Shown here one piece after another: positions 1 to 8,780 of a DNA stretch of 64,000 bases; position 1 is the stretch's first letter; every line of letters starts with the position of its first letter. The stretch is from Streptomyces chartreusis NRRL 3882. GTDB lineage: Bacteria; Actinomycetota; Actinomycetes; Streptomycetales; Streptomycetaceae. The notes under the pieces were generated by a model, which did not search any database, was not told the origin of the DNA, and was given only the letters and a program-made list of their open reading frames with translations. A program made the translations under genes and the position numbers. The stretch covers positions 2,170,001-2,234,000 of the forward strand of contig NZ_LT963352.1 of NCBI RefSeq assembly GCF_900236475.1, read 5' to 3'.

Positions 1-908
1 AGGAGTTCCACCGCGAGGTTGTTCAGTCCGACGGCGACGATGTGGGCGGTCTCGTCGTAGCGCCAGCCGGAGACGAACGGTCTGAGCGGCGCCATGTCCT
101 CGAAGCCGGGCACGACCCGGTCGCGCAGGAGCAGGAACGCCTCGCGGTAGTGGCGGGCCTCGCGCTCCCGCTCCACCGTCAGCAGGTCGCCGTGGATCTT
201 CTCGTACGCCTCTTCCACCGCACCCTCGAACAGCTCCGAGAACAGGCCGTCGAAGGGCGGGAACCCGGCCCAGACCGAGCAGACCGACGTCAGCCGGGTC
301 GCGGTGGCCTGGTCGGCGAAGAGCTGGGGGAAGGGGGAGACGAGCAGCCGTGGCAGCCGGGCCAGGAGGTCGTCGGCCGCGTCCTCGCCGAGCCGGGGGT
401 CGCCGAGCGCCCGGATCCGGTGCCGGACGTGCTGCCGCAGTGCCCCGTCCGCCAGCAGGTGGCCCCAGGCGGACACCGCGTTCTCCCACAGGGACGCCCG
501 CTGCTCGACGGGCAGCCGCGACCGTCCGGTCTCCGCCTCCAGCACGCGGGCGTGCAGCAGCACGGCGGCGTCGTGCCGTTCGTGCACGTCCGGGTCGCAG
601 TCGCAGCCGGACTCCGGGGTGCCCCACAGCCACAGCAGCTCGTCGACCATGCGCCGGCGCGGGTCCTGGAGGCCCTCGAAGGAGGCCCGCACCTCGTCCT
701 TGCCGTAGCCGCCGGCCGGGGCCAGGTCCGGGGCTCCGGGCCAGCTGTCCTCGACGGCCAGCCGCGCCTCCGCCTTCTGCCGGTGCCGCCGCACGGCCGG
801 ACCGCTCGCGCGGGTGGGCAGGCCGGTCACGACGAAGACGTTCCTGCGGTACAGCTGTGTGCCCGCCAGTTCCTCGAAGCGGTCGAACTCCCTCACCGGC
901 GTGGTCAC
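1..908 (-). CDS. Conserved protein of unknown function, 3' part cut off by window edge
   Basis: The GTG start at 908 lies inside the stop of the upstream kinase (GTGA overlap of 4 bp), so the two are translationally coupled. About 302 residues are visible, with no membrane segment or signal peptide. The N-terminus (TQLYRRNVFVVTGLP followed by a basic stretch RRHRQKAEARL) loosely resembles the YRxNxFRxTGL-type J-domain-like starts of proteins that accompany Hsp70-like systems. The remainder is acidic and helical with a Cys-Asp-Cys-Asp stretch near residue 110. No catalytic motif is recognised. Coupling to a Ser/Thr kinase suggests it is that kinase's substrate or partner. The function is unassigned and the C-terminus lies outside the window. 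Confidence 0.7.
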   Translation of the reverse strand, partial: MTTPVREFDRFEELAGTQLYRRNVFVVTGLPTRASGPAVRRHRQKAEARLAVEDSWPGAPDLAPAGGYGKDEVRASFEGLQDPRRRMVDELLWLWGTPESGCDCDPDVHERHDAAVLLHARVLEAETGRSRLPVEQRASLWENAVSAWGHLLADGALRQHVRHRIRALGDPRLGEDAADDLLARLPRLLVSPFPQLFADQATATRLTSVCSVWAGFPPFDGLFSELFEGAVEEAYEKIHGDLLTVEREREARHYREAFLLLRDRVVPGFEDMAPLRPFVSGWRYDETAHIVAVGLNNLAVEL

Positions 909-2026
909 ATGATCACCCCCCGGCGCCAGGTCATGAGCCGTGTCAGATGCCGCTCGCGCAAGCTCGGGTAGCGGCTGATGGTCTCCTCCAGCAGGTCGGC
1001 GGCCTCGCCGAGCTTGCCGGGCATCCGGGAGAGCGCGGTCGCCTCCCGGAACAGCGCGTCGGCGGACCCGGCCGGCTCGGCCGGACCGGCGGCCTCGGGG
1101 CCGGGCGCCGGGCGCAGACCGGCCGCGCGGTCGGCGACGGCCCGGGCGGTGGCGGGCCGCTCGGCCGGGTCGATCCGCAGCATGTCGGTGACCAGCCGGT
1201 CCAGTTCGGGGCCCACGTCGTCGTTGAAGGCGCGGGGCGGCTGCAGCGGCCTGCTGAACCGCTCCAGGGAGAAGGACTGCACCGGGTCCCCGCCGTCGTA
1301 CGGGAAGTGTCCGGTGAGCAGGAAGTACCCGATGGTGCCCAGCGCCCAGACGTCCCCCGGGCACCCGTAGCCCTTGCCGCGCCGCAGCACCTCGGGCGGC
1401 ATGTAGGCGACGGTGCCCTGGGCGCTGGCCGCCCTGGTGCCCGGGTCGGTCTCCTTGGCCAGGCCGAAGTCGCTGACCTTCACGCGCAGCCCGGTCTCGT
1501 CGTAGGTGATGAGCACGTTGGCCAGGGACAGGTCGCGGTGGACGATGGGGTGCGGCCGCTCGTGGGCCACGGCGAGTCCCTCGGCGGCCTGCCGGAGCAC
1601 GGCGGTCACCTCGCCGACGGGCACCACGCCCGAGTGGGACTCCATGAGCCGCTCCAGGCTGCCGCCCGCCACGTACTCCATGGTGATGTAGCCGCGTACG
1701 CCCTCGGAGGTCTGCACGGTGCCGGCGTCGAACACCCGGATGATGTTGGGGTGCCCCAGCGTGGACAGGATCCGGGCCTCGTCGAGCATCCGGGACGTCG
1801 CCTCCAGCGAGGCCACGTGCTTGAACAGTTTCAGCGCCTGCCAGCCGAGGATGTGGTGCCGCACCCGGTAGACCTCGGCGAAGGCGCCCTCCCCCAGCCG
1901 GCGGTCCACGACGAGCGCCGAGTTGATCCGCTGCCCCGGCCGGAGCAGGGCGCCGCCCACACCCGTCGCCGTGTCCTGCGTGCGGTCGAGCACGTGCTCA
2001 CGCACCTTCCCCACCGGTGAAACCAC
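905..2026 (-). CDS. Serine/threonine protein kinase, cytosolic
   Basis: This is a 373-aa Hanks-type kinase that would phosphorylate Ser/Thr on protein partners. The glycine-rich loop is at 44-51 (LGEGAFAEVY), the ATP-binding lysine is K66 (QALKLF), the catalytic loop is HRDLSLAN at 163-170, and DFG is at 186-188. The loop has Ser at position 167 where Ser/Thr kinases normally have Lys (HRDLK), which is unusual. All other key residues are present. The C-terminal 80 residues after the kinase domain are Pro/Ala-rich and then helical, like a single TPR; there is no transmembrane segment, unlike PknB. The GTG start at 2026 is the furthest upstream reasonable one; GTG codons slightly downstream are alternatives. 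It overlaps the gene at 908 by 4 bp and is divergent from the kinase at 2229. Confidence 0.88.
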   Translation of the reverse strand: MVSPVGKVREHVLDRTQDTATGVGGALLRPGQRINSALVVDRRLGEGAFAEVYRVRHHILGWQALKLFKHVASLEATSRMLDEARILSTLGHPNIIRVFDAGTVQTSEGVRGYITMEYVAGGSLERLMESHSGVVPVGEVTAVLRQAAEGLAVAHERPHPIVHRDLSLANVLITYDETGLRVKVSDFGLAKETDPGTRAASAQGTVAYMPPEVLRRGKGYGCPGDVWALGTIGYFLLTGHFPYDGGDPVQSFSLERFSRPLQPPRAFNDDVGPELDRLVTDMLRIDPAERPATARAVADRAAGLRPAPGPEAAGPAEPAGSADALFREATALSRMPGKLGEAADLLEETISRYPSLRERHLTRLMTWRRGVIM

Positions 2027-2228
2027 CCGCGACGTCGCCGGTCCACTCCGCCCCGTCCGCCCGGCGGCGGCGCGGGACGCCAGGGTAGGAGGACCCCGTC
2101 GGGACCCCTCCCGACGATCGGGGCCGTGATCCGCCTCACTCCCGGCCCGGGTCGGCCCGGGGTCGCCCGTTATGGTGACCAGGGCGTATCAAGGCGCCCA
2201 AGACGGACAAGGTGGCGGAGGACACACG

Positions 2229-3695
2229 GTGTCGGACGAGGGGCGACTCGTCGCCGGGCGCTATCGGCTCGCCGAGCGGATCGGCCGGGGCGGCATGGGC
2301 ACGGTGTGGCGCGCCGACGACGAGCTGCTGGGACGCCAGGTCGCCCTGAAGCAGCTGCACGAGCGGCCGCACCTGTCCGCGGACGAGCTCGGCACGCTGT
2401 ACGAGCGCATGCGCCGGGAGGCCCGCAGCGCCGCGCGCGTCACGCACCCCAACGTGATCGTCGTGCACGACGTCGTGGAGGACGACGGCCGCCCCTGTGT
2501 CGTCATGGAGTACGTCCCCGGCCGCACGCTCGGCGACCTCCTCCAGGGCGGCCGGACCCTCCCGCCCCACGAGGCGGCCCGCGTCGGCCTGGCCATGGTG
2601 GGCGCCCTCCGCGCCGCGCACGAGGCCGGTGTGCTGCACCGCGACGTCAAGCCCGGAAACGTCCTCCTCGGCGCGGGGGACCGGGTCGTCCTCACGGACT
2701 TCGGCATCGCCATGACGGCCGGTTCGTCGACGCTGACCAGGACCGGCGAGATGGTCGGCTCCATCGAGTACATGGCCCCCGAACGCGTCCGGGGCCTCAC
2801 CCCCGGCCCGGCATCGGACCTGTGGGCCCTGGGCGCGACCCTGTACCAGGCGCTGGAGGGCCGCCCCCCGTTCCGCCGGGCGACGGCGATGGAAACGGCG
2901 TACGCGATAGCGACGGACCTCTTGACCCCACCGAGCCGGTCCGGCCCGCTGGCCCCACTCATAGAGTCCCTACTGGCCAGGGAACCGGAGGCCCGTCCCT
3001 CCGCGGAGGAGACAGAACGTGCTCTCCGAACGGTGGCGATCACCGCCCCCAAGGGGCGCGGGGCCGTGCCGACGGGCGGCTCCGCCGCGGGGCGCGACCA
3101 GCCACGAACCACCCGCATCCGCCGACGCCGCCGCATCACCACGATCGCCGCGGCTCTGACAGCCACCCTCGCCGTGGGCACCACCCTGTACACAACGGCC
3201 CCGCACCACACGGCCGAACCCGACCACGACACGGCCCGCCCCGCCCCCGTCCCCAAGGGCTACCACCTCGTCCACGAGCCGAAGCTCGGCGTCTCCTTCC
3301 CCATCCCGAACGACTGGACGCCCCGCGACCGCACGGCGGAACAGGTCATCTACGCCACCCCCTCCGGCCTCGCCGGCATCACCATCGGCACGGTCGCCCC
3401 CGCGGGCCCGACCCCCGCCGACCACTTCACGGAGATCGAGGCGAACACCAAGGTCAACTACCCGACCTACCGCCGGATCCGCATGCAGCGGACCACCTTC
3501 CGCGAACAGCCCGCCGCCATCTGGGAGTTCACCTTCCAGGGCCGGGCCCGCCCGTTCCGCGCCATCGACCTCGGCTACGGCCGCGAGGGCGGGCGCGAGT
3601 ACGACATCTACCTCTCGGCGCCCGAGGCGCAGTGGGACACCTACCGCCCCGTCTTCGACCAGGTCAGGAACGGCTTCAGGACAGGCAGGGCGTAA
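2229..3695 (+). CDS. Membrane-anchored serine/threonine protein kinase (PknB-like)
   Basis: This is a 488-aa kinase starting at a GTG preceded by GGAGGA at good spacing; an upstream ATG at 2172 would add 19 low-complexity residues and lacks such a site. The glycine-rich loop is GRGGMGTVW (19-27), the ATP lysine is K41, the catalytic loop is HRDVKPGN (137-144), and DFG is at 157-159. After the kinase domain comes a basic patch (RIRRRRR) and one transmembrane helix at about 303-321, then an extracytoplasmic C-terminal domain of about 165 residues that reads as a folded beta-rich sensor (no PASTA repeats). The juxtamembrane linker (about 274-298) is encoded by a dispersed Streptomyces repeat (separate entry). 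It is probably an independent transcription unit, divergent from the left kinase. Confidence 0.9.
   Translation: MSDEGRLVAGRYRLAERIGRGGMGTVWRADDELLGRQVALKQLHERPHLSADELGTLYERMRREARSAARVTHPNVIVVHDVVEDDGRPCVVMEYVPGRTLGDLLQGGRTLPPHEAARVGLAMVGALRAAHEAGVLHRDVKPGNVLLGAGDRVVLTDFGIAMTAGSSTLTRTGEMVGSIEYMAPERVRGLTPGPASDLWALGATLYQALEGRPPFRRATAMETAYAIATDLLTPPSRSGPLAPLIESLLAREPEARPSAEETERALRTVAITAPKGRGAVPTGGSAAGRDQPRTTRIRRRRRITTIAAALTATLAVGTTLYTTAPHHTAEPDHDTARPAPVPKGYHLVHEPKLGVSFPIPNDWTPRDRTAEQVIYATPSGLAGITIGTVAPAGPTPADHFTEIEANTKVNYPTYRRIRMQRTTFREQPAAIWEFTFQGRARPFRAIDLGYGREGGREYDIYLSAPEAQWDTYRPVFDQVRNGFRTGRA
3048..3120 (+). repeat. Dispersed GC-rich palindromic repeat, copy A, inside a kinase gene
   Basis: About 70 bp containing GGGGCGCGGGGC, then CGGCTCCGCCGCGGGGCGCGA and an ACCCGCA end closely match the reverse complement of 17405-17480. 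Such elements normally sit between genes in Streptomyces. Here it is read in frame and encodes the juxtamembrane linker of the kinase (PKGRGAVPTGGSAAGRDQP). Confidence 0.75.
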
Positions 3696-3792
3696 AGCGA
3701 CCGAAGAATGGATATGGGCTATACGGCGAAACGCGGGGAGTGTCCGACGTGCCCGGATGCCGGGCGCAGGAGCTTCAGGGGAGGGAGCACGC

Positions 3793-5259
3793 ATGGGGGG
3801 CCGGCCCTTGTACCTCGAACCGCGGCTGGAACCACGGCTCAGGTCGCTCCTGGCGGCGACCGGGACCCTGCACTCGCTCACCGACGCGCTCGGCTCACCC
3901 CTGCACGTCGTGGTGCCGGACCAGATCGCCGAGAACCTGGAGCGGTTCCGGTCCGTGTACCGCAGGCATCACCTGTCCGGCCAGGTCTTCTACGCCCACA
4001 AAGCGAACCGGTCCAGCGCGCTGCTGCGCCGGCTCGCCGCCACGGACGCGGGCGTGGACGTCGCGTCGCTGGGTGAGTTGCAGCACGCGCTGGGGGCCGG
4101 TTTCACCGCCGACCGGATCACGGCCACGGGCCCGAAGAACCCCGAGTTCCTGTGGCTCGCGGCCCTCACGGGCGTCACGGTCGGCGTCGACGGCGTCGCC
4201 GAGCTGGACCAGCTCGCCGCGCTGGTGCGGGGGCACGCGCTCGCCCCGGTGCGGGTGCTGCTGCGGCTGTCGGGGTTCGAGACACCGGGGGTGAAGGTGC
4301 TGAGCCGGCGCAGCCGGTTCGGCACGCCCGTACGGGAGTTGGAGCCCCTTCTGGAGGCGGTGGAGCGGCACGGCGACGCGATCGGCCTGACGGGGGTGGC
4401 CTACCACCTGGACACCACGAGTGTCGCGGAGAAGGCGACCGCCCTCGAAGGGTCCCTGGCGGCTCTGGAGGCCTGCCGGAGCCGGGGGCTGCGGCCCCGG
4501 GCCGTGGACATCGGGGGTGGGTTCGGCGTCAGTTACCTCGCCGAGCGGGAGCAGTGGGAAGCGTACACGACCGCGCTCACGTCCGCCGTGCTGGGCCGCC
4601 GCCCGCCGATGACCTGGGGCGGCCACGGCTACGGGCTGCGCAACGAGTCAGGCACCGTGCGCGGCGCGCTCGGCCTCTACCCCGCTCACCGGTCCGTCGC
4701 CGGCGCGGCCTATCTGGACGAGTTGCTGGCCCAGCCCGCCGCCTCCCTGGGCGGCCGTCCGCTGGCCGCGCTGCTGCTGGAGCACCTGTACGACCTGCAC
4801 AGCGAGCCCGGCCGGGCGCTGCTGGACCAGTGCGGGCTGACGCTGGCGAGGGTGCTGGAGGTCCGCCCCCAGCAGGCGGGTGGCGCACTGCTCGTCCGGC
4901 TGGCGGCGAAGGCGGACGACATCGCCCTGGAGGACCACGGAGTGCTGGTGGACCCCGTCGTCATCCCCAGGAGCGGAGCCGGGCCGGGCGAGGGGCCCGT
5001 CGCCGTCCACCTCTTCGGCGGCCTGTGCCTGGAGACCGATCTGATCACCCGGCGCACGGTCTTCCTGCCGCGGCGTCCGGTCCCCGGCGACCTGCTGGCC
5101 TTCGCCAACACCGCCGGCTACGCCATGGACTTCCACGCCACCCGCGCCCAGCACCAGCCCGCCGCCCGCAAGGTCGCCGCCTGGCAGGACGGCGACGCCT
5201 GGCGCTGGTGCCTCGACGACCAGTTCTGGCCGATCACGCCCTCGGGGGGAGCCCAGTGA
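3793..5259 (+). CDS. PLP-dependent decarboxylase-like enzyme (Orn/Lys/DAP decarboxylase fold type III, Y4yA-like)
   Basis: This 488-aa protein has the alanine-racemase-like TIM barrel plus C-terminal beta domain of diaminopimelate decarboxylase. The PLP lysine is K70 in VFYAHKAN. Other family signatures are the glycine-rich phosphate-binding stretch DIGGGFGVSY and a C-terminal FGGLCLETD stretch in place of the DAP decarboxylase GPxCxSxD. It is longer than LysA (about 420 aa) and diverges in the substrate region, so lysine synthesis is unlikely; it resembles the Y4yA family. The ATG at 3793 has GGGAGG upstream. It heads a four-gene unit: its TGA overlaps the GTG of the next gene. Inference: it decarboxylates or otherwise processes an amino-acid intermediate in a small-molecule pathway with the downstream sulfur enzymes. 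Confidence 0.8.
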   Translation: MGGRPLYLEPRLEPRLRSLLAATGTLHSLTDALGSPLHVVVPDQIAENLERFRSVYRRHHLSGQVFYAHKANRSSALLRRLAATDAGVDVASLGELQHALGAGFTADRITATGPKNPEFLWLAALTGVTVGVDGVAELDQLAALVRGHALAPVRVLLRLSGFETPGVKVLSRRSRFGTPVRELEPLLEAVERHGDAIGLTGVAYHLDTTSVAEKATALEGSLAALEACRSRGLRPRAVDIGGGFGVSYLAEREQWEAYTTALTSAVLGRRPPMTWGGHGYGLRNESGTVRGALGLYPAHRSVAGAAYLDELLAQPAASLGGRPLAALLLEHLYDLHSEPGRALLDQCGLTLARVLEVRPQQAGGALLVRLAAKADDIALEDHGVLVDPVVIPRSGAGPGEGPVAVHLFGGLCLETDLITRRTVFLPRRPVPGDLLAFANTAGYAMDFHATRAQHQPAARKVAAWQDGDAWRWCLDDQFWPITPSGGAQ

Positions 5260-6575
5260 GGTACGACAGCATCACCGAGGCGATAGGCAACACCCCGCTG
5301 GTACGGATCGACCCGGCCGTGCACGGCCTGCGCAACATCGACCTGTTCGCCAAGCTGGAGATGCTCAACCCCTTCGGGTCGGTCAAGGACCGGGCGGCCT
5401 GGAACATGGCGCGCCCGCTGCTGGCCGAGGCGGTCGAACACGGCAGCCAGGTCGTGGAGTTGTCCAGCGGCAACACGGCGAAGGCACTGGCGGTCCTCGC
5501 GGGCATGCACGGCCTGGGCTTCAAGAGCGTCACCAACCGGATGCGGGTGCCGGAGATCAAGGACCTCCTGCTGCTGCTCGGCGCCCAGATCGAGGAGCTG
5601 CCGGGGCAGAGCGAGTGTCTGGACCCGACCGCGACGGACGATCCGCTGACCCTCTTCCACCAAACGCTGTCCGCCTCCGGCGGCGCCTATCTCCACACGG
5701 ACCAGTACTTCAACCCGCGCAACACCGAGGCGCATCTCACCGGCACCGGCCCGGAGATCGTCAAGGACCTGGACGGCCGGGTGCCGGACTGGTTCGTCGC
5801 CTGTGTGGGCACGGCCGGTTCCTCCACGGGCGTGGCCCGCGCGCTGCGGGAGGAGGATCCCTCGGTGCGGGTGGTCGGGCTGGTCGCGGCCAAGTCCGAC
5901 TTCATCCCCGGGATCCGCACCATCGACGAGGTGCAGGAGGTCGGCCTGTTCGACCCGGAGACGTACGACACGATGGAGTCGGTGAGCGCCGACGAGGCGA
6001 TCGAGGGGATGCTGACCCTGAACCGCCGTTGCGGCATCCTGGGCGGGCCCACGGGAGGCGCCGCGTATCACGGAGCCGTCCGTCATCTGCGCGCCGTCGA
6101 CGAGGAGTTGACCGAGCGGCGGACGGCGGTGTTCATCGTCTGCGACCGCGTGGAGAGCTATCTGAGCTACGTCCGGCAGCGGCGGCCCGACCTGCTGGGC
6201 CGGCTGCCCAGGAAGAACTCGCCGGCCGATCTGACCGACGCCGAGGTCGGCGGCGCGCCGTCGGTCACGGTGGCCGAGGCCCGGCGCTGGATCGACACCG
6301 ACCGGCCGCTCGTGGTGGACCTGCGCAGTCCCTTCGCGTACGCGGCGCTGCACATCGACGGGTCGGTCAACATCGTCGACGAGCTGTTCGCCGAACTCCT
6401 CCAGGGAGGACTGCCGTTCAGCCGGAGCCGGCCGGTGCTGCTGGCGTGCCCGGTGGGCGAGCAGTCCGCCCGGTACGCGGCGCTGCTGACCCGGATGGGC
6501 CACCCGGACGTCCGCAGTCTGGCCGGCGGCATCATCGCCTGGCGGGACGCGGGCGCGCCCCTGGTGCGGGACTGA
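5256..6575 (+). CDS. Cysteine synthase-like PLP enzyme fused to a rhodanese domain
   Basis: The product has 439 residues in two domains. Residues 1-310 are a fold-type II PLP enzyme of the CysK/CBS family: PLP lysine K44 in GSVKDRAAWN, substrate-binding loop SSGNTAKAL, and phosphate-binding GTAGSSTG. Residues 336-435 are a rhodanese domain (DLRSPFAYAALHIDGS) with its catalytic cysteine C398 in LLACPVGEQSA. The family makes C-S bonds by beta-replacement; the rhodanese carries sulfur as persulfide, so the fusion would pass sulfane sulfur to a PLP-bound aminoacrylate or receive it. The GTG start overlaps the previous stop (GTGA). The downstream SufS-like gene starts 5 bp after the stop, supporting a sulfur-relay role. 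Confidence 0.85.
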   Translation: MRYDSITEAIGNTPLVRIDPAVHGLRNIDLFAKLEMLNPFGSVKDRAAWNMARPLLAEAVEHGSQVVELSSGNTAKALAVLAGMHGLGFKSVTNRMRVPEIKDLLLLLGAQIEELPGQSECLDPTATDDPLTLFHQTLSASGGAYLHTDQYFNPRNTEAHLTGTGPEIVKDLDGRVPDWFVACVGTAGSSTGVARALREEDPSVRVVGLVAAKSDFIPGIRTIDEVQEVGLFDPETYDTMESVSADEAIEGMLTLNRRCGILGGPTGGAAYHGAVRHLRAVDEELTERRTAVFIVCDRVESYLSYVRQRRPDLLGRLPRKNSPADLTDAEVGGAPSVTVAEARRWIDTDRPLVVDLRSPFAYAALHIDGSVNIVDELFAELLQGGLPFSRSRPVLLACPVGEQSARYAALLTRMGHPDVRSLAGGIIAWRDAGAPLVRD

Positions 6576-6580
6576 CCGCC

Positions 6581-7777
6581 GTGACCGCACCCGCGATCCG
6601 CGACGATCTGCGCCGGTGGCAGCAGGCGCTGCGCGCCCAGTTCCCCATCGTCACCGGGCACCCGGAGCTGGCGTACCTGGACAGCGCGGCGACGGCGCAG
6701 AAGCCGCAGGCCGTCCTGGACGCCGTGCAGACATACCTCACCGGCAGCAACGCCAACGCGGCGCGAGGCACCTACACCTGGGCCAACCGGACCACGGAGC
6801 TGGTCGAGCGCACCCGCGAGCGCGTAGCCCGGTTCCTCGGGGACCACCGACCGGACCGCTCCGCCGTCCACTTCACGAGCGGCACGACCGAGGGGCTGCG
6901 CACGATCGCCCGCGACTGGCTGCCGCGGTTCGTGCGCGACGGCGACGAGATCGTCGTACCGGACGCCGACCACCAGGCCAACATCGCGCCCTGGCGGGAG
7001 GCCCAGCGGCTGCTCGCCCGCGAGGGCACGCACATCCGGGTGGTGCCGATGCCGTACCAGAGCGGTTCCGGCGACTACGACCACCGTGCGCTGGCCGAAC
7101 GGGCCGGGCCGCGAACGCGGTTCGTCGCCACCACCCACGTGCACCATGTCTACGGCGGCGACATGAACGTGCAGCGCATCCGCCGGGCGGTCGGCCCGGA
7201 CGCGGTGATCTGCCTGGACGCGGCGCAGAGCGTCGGGCATCTGCCGGTGTCCGTGGCCGAGTTGGACGTCGACTTCGTCGTCTTCTCCGGGCACAAGGCG
7301 CTGGCCCTGCCCGGTTCGGGGGCGGTGTGGGCCCGGCAGGCGCGCGGCCCGGCGTTCACGCCCGGCGGGTGGAGCGGCACCCCGAACACCGTGGGCATCG
7401 CCTCGCTCGAAGCGGCGCTGGACTGGCTGGACGCCGCCGGTCTGGAGCGCGTCGAGCACTGGACGGTCGCCCTGGCGGCCCGGCTCACCGAGGGACTGCG
7501 CCATCTGGACGCCTACGAGATCCTCGGCTGCCCGCTGAGCCTGGCCGCCGACTCGACCGTGCAGCGGCGCCAGGGCATCGTCACCCTGCGGCATCGGGCC
7601 ATCGACTCGGGCGACCTGGGATTCATCCTCTTCAGCCACGGTTTCATGGTCCGCTCGGACAACCACTGCCAGGGTGACGCGGGTGAGAAGACCGGTTCGG
7701 TCCGGGTGAGTCTGCATGTGTACAACACCGTTGAGGAGATCGACCGGCTGCTGTCCGTCCTCGCCTCACTCCAGTGA
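6581..7777 (+). CDS. Cysteine desulfurase-like class V aminotransferase (SufS-like)
   Basis: This is a 398-aa fold-type I PLP enzyme. PLP lysine K239 lies in VFSGHKAL; TSGTTEGL (99-106) and DAAQSVGHL are family motifs. C363 in RSDNHCQGD aligns with the persulfide-forming cysteine of SufS (RSGHHCxQ), so desulfurase activity is plausible, although the surrounding motif is altered and the substrate could be another thiol amino acid. The GTG at 6581 is 5 bp after the stop of the rhodanese fusion gene. It would supply sulfur to the adjacent rhodanese domain. It is clearly not part of a suf Fe-S cluster operon, since sufBCDU are absent. Confidence 0.83.
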   Translation: MTAPAIRDDLRRWQQALRAQFPIVTGHPELAYLDSAATAQKPQAVLDAVQTYLTGSNANAARGTYTWANRTTELVERTRERVARFLGDHRPDRSAVHFTSGTTEGLRTIARDWLPRFVRDGDEIVVPDADHQANIAPWREAQRLLAREGTHIRVVPMPYQSGSGDYDHRALAERAGPRTRFVATTHVHHVYGGDMNVQRIRRAVGPDAVICLDAAQSVGHLPVSVAELDVDFVVFSGHKALALPGSGAVWARQARGPAFTPGGWSGTPNTVGIASLEAALDWLDAAGLERVEHWTVALAARLTEGLRHLDAYEILGCPLSLAADSTVQRRQGIVTLRHRAIDSGDLGFILFSHGFMVRSDNHCQGDAGEKTGSVRVSLHVYNTVEEIDRLLSVLASLQ

Positions 7778-7867
7778 CTCCCCCGACAATGCGTAATGGG
7801 AACCGTTTCCACCTGTAGGCTCGGACCGGCAAGAGTCAGGTGCGAGACGGCAAGGTGGCGCGACCGG

Positions 7868-8632
7868 ATGGGGCTGAGTCTGGCGACGGCGGAGCGGTGG
7901 GTGGAGCGCTGGGAGCTCCAGCAGCAGCGGTACGCGGTCGACCGCGAGGAGCGGTTCACGGTGATCGCCGATGTGGTCGAGCACGTCACGGCCGGGCACG
8001 ACTCCCGGCCCCTCGTCGTCGACCTCGGGTGCGGGCCCGGCTCACTGGCGGCCCGGCTGGTCCGGCGGCTGCCGGACGCGGAGATCGTGGCCGTGGACCG
8101 GGATCCCCTGCTGCTGGAGCTGGGCCGGACCCATCACCCGGACGCGGCCCGCTACATCGACGCCGAGATCGGCGCACCCGGCTGGACCTGGACCCTGGAC
8201 CTGGACCGGCCCCTGGACGCGGCCGTCTCCACGACGGCCCTGCACTACCTCGACCGCGACACCCTGCTGCGCACCTACCGGCAGCTCGCCGCGCTGCTGC
8301 GGCCCGGCGGTGTCCTCGTCAACGGCGACCACCTCCCCCAGGACGACACGGGCCCGGGCGGGATCGCCGCCCATGTCGGGCGGTGCCGGGCCGACCGGCA
8401 GCGGGTGTTCGCGCACGAGGACTGGGGCTCCTGGTGGGCCGCCGTCTCCGAAGACCCCGAGCTGACGGACCTGCTCGCCGAGCGCCGCCGCCGTGCGGCG
8501 CCTCTCGACACCGGCCGCCCCGCCGAACTCCCTCTCTCCGCCCATCTGGAGCTGCTGCGGCAGGCGGGTTTCGCCACGGCGGGCCCGGTCTGGCAGTACG
8601 GCGACAGCTGCGTGGTCGTCGCGGTCCGCTGA
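7868..8632 (+). CDS. Class I SAM-dependent methyltransferase
   Basis: The 254-aa protein has a Rossmann methyltransferase core. Motif I is VDLGCGPGSLA, the acidic motif II is VAVDRDPLLLEL, and the post-motif is LLRPGGVLVNGDH. The chosen ATG at 7868 gives MGLSLATAERWVERW; an in-frame ATG at 7796 would add 24 residues with no ribosome-binding site. It lies 90 bp downstream of the PLP gene trio on the same strand, so it may be a tailoring enzyme of that pathway or an independent gene. The substrate is unknown. A strong hairpin follows at 8650. Confidence 0.8.
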   Translation: MGLSLATAERWVERWELQQQRYAVDREERFTVIADVVEHVTAGHDSRPLVVDLGCGPGSLAARLVRRLPDAEIVAVDRDPLLLELGRTHHPDAARYIDAEIGAPGWTWTLDLDRPLDAAVSTTALHYLDRDTLLRTYRQLAALLRPGGVLVNGDHLPQDDTGPGGIAAHVGRCRADRQRVFAHEDWGSWWAAVSEDPELTDLLAERRRRAAPLDTGRPAELPLSAHLELLRQAGFATAGPVWQYGDSCVVVAVR

Positions 8633-8649
8633 CCCGGGCGTCACCCCTG

Positions 8650-8674
8650 CGCCGCCCTCGGCTCGCGGGCGGCG
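8650..8674 (+). terminator. Hairpin after methyltransferase gene
   Basis: CGCCGCCC pairs with GGGCGGCG across a 9-nt loop, 17 bp after the methyltransferase stop. There is no T-run, as is usual in Streptomyces. It separates the PLP cluster from the zinc-handling genes. Confidence 0.5.
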
Positions 8675-8698
8675 CCGGCCGGCCGGACAATACATGCA

Positions 8699-8719
8699 GA
8701 AATCGCTATATGTTAATGT
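8699..8719 (+). promoter_or_regulatory. Candidate ArsR/SmtB operator upstream of His-rich gene
   Basis: GAAATCG at 8699 is followed by TATATGTTAATGT (8707-8719). Nearly the same combination recurs at 9101-9124 in front of the ArsR gene. ATATG-containing AT-rich sites are typical of actinobacterial ArsR/SmtB operators. The two promoters probably answer to the same regulator. Confidence 0.5.
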
Positions 8720-8780
8720 CGCCATGACGGCCCCGGCGGAAGCGTCGCGGGCAGCACGAGCACACGCAAGGAGCCACCCC

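Noticed and set aside
350..2020. Long plus-strand reading frame opposite the kinase
   Set aside because: Arg/Pro/Gly-rich antisense frame typical of high-GC DNA; the minus strand encodes a clear kinase with conserved motifs.
3793..5259. Diaminopimelate decarboxylase LysA
   Set aside because: Longer than LysA, altered C-terminal motif and sulfur-gene context; only the fold is shared.
7786..7818. Zur-like palindrome GGGAACCGTTTCC before the methyltransferase gene
   Set aside because: Imperfect, does not match the Streptomyces Zur consensus and is single.
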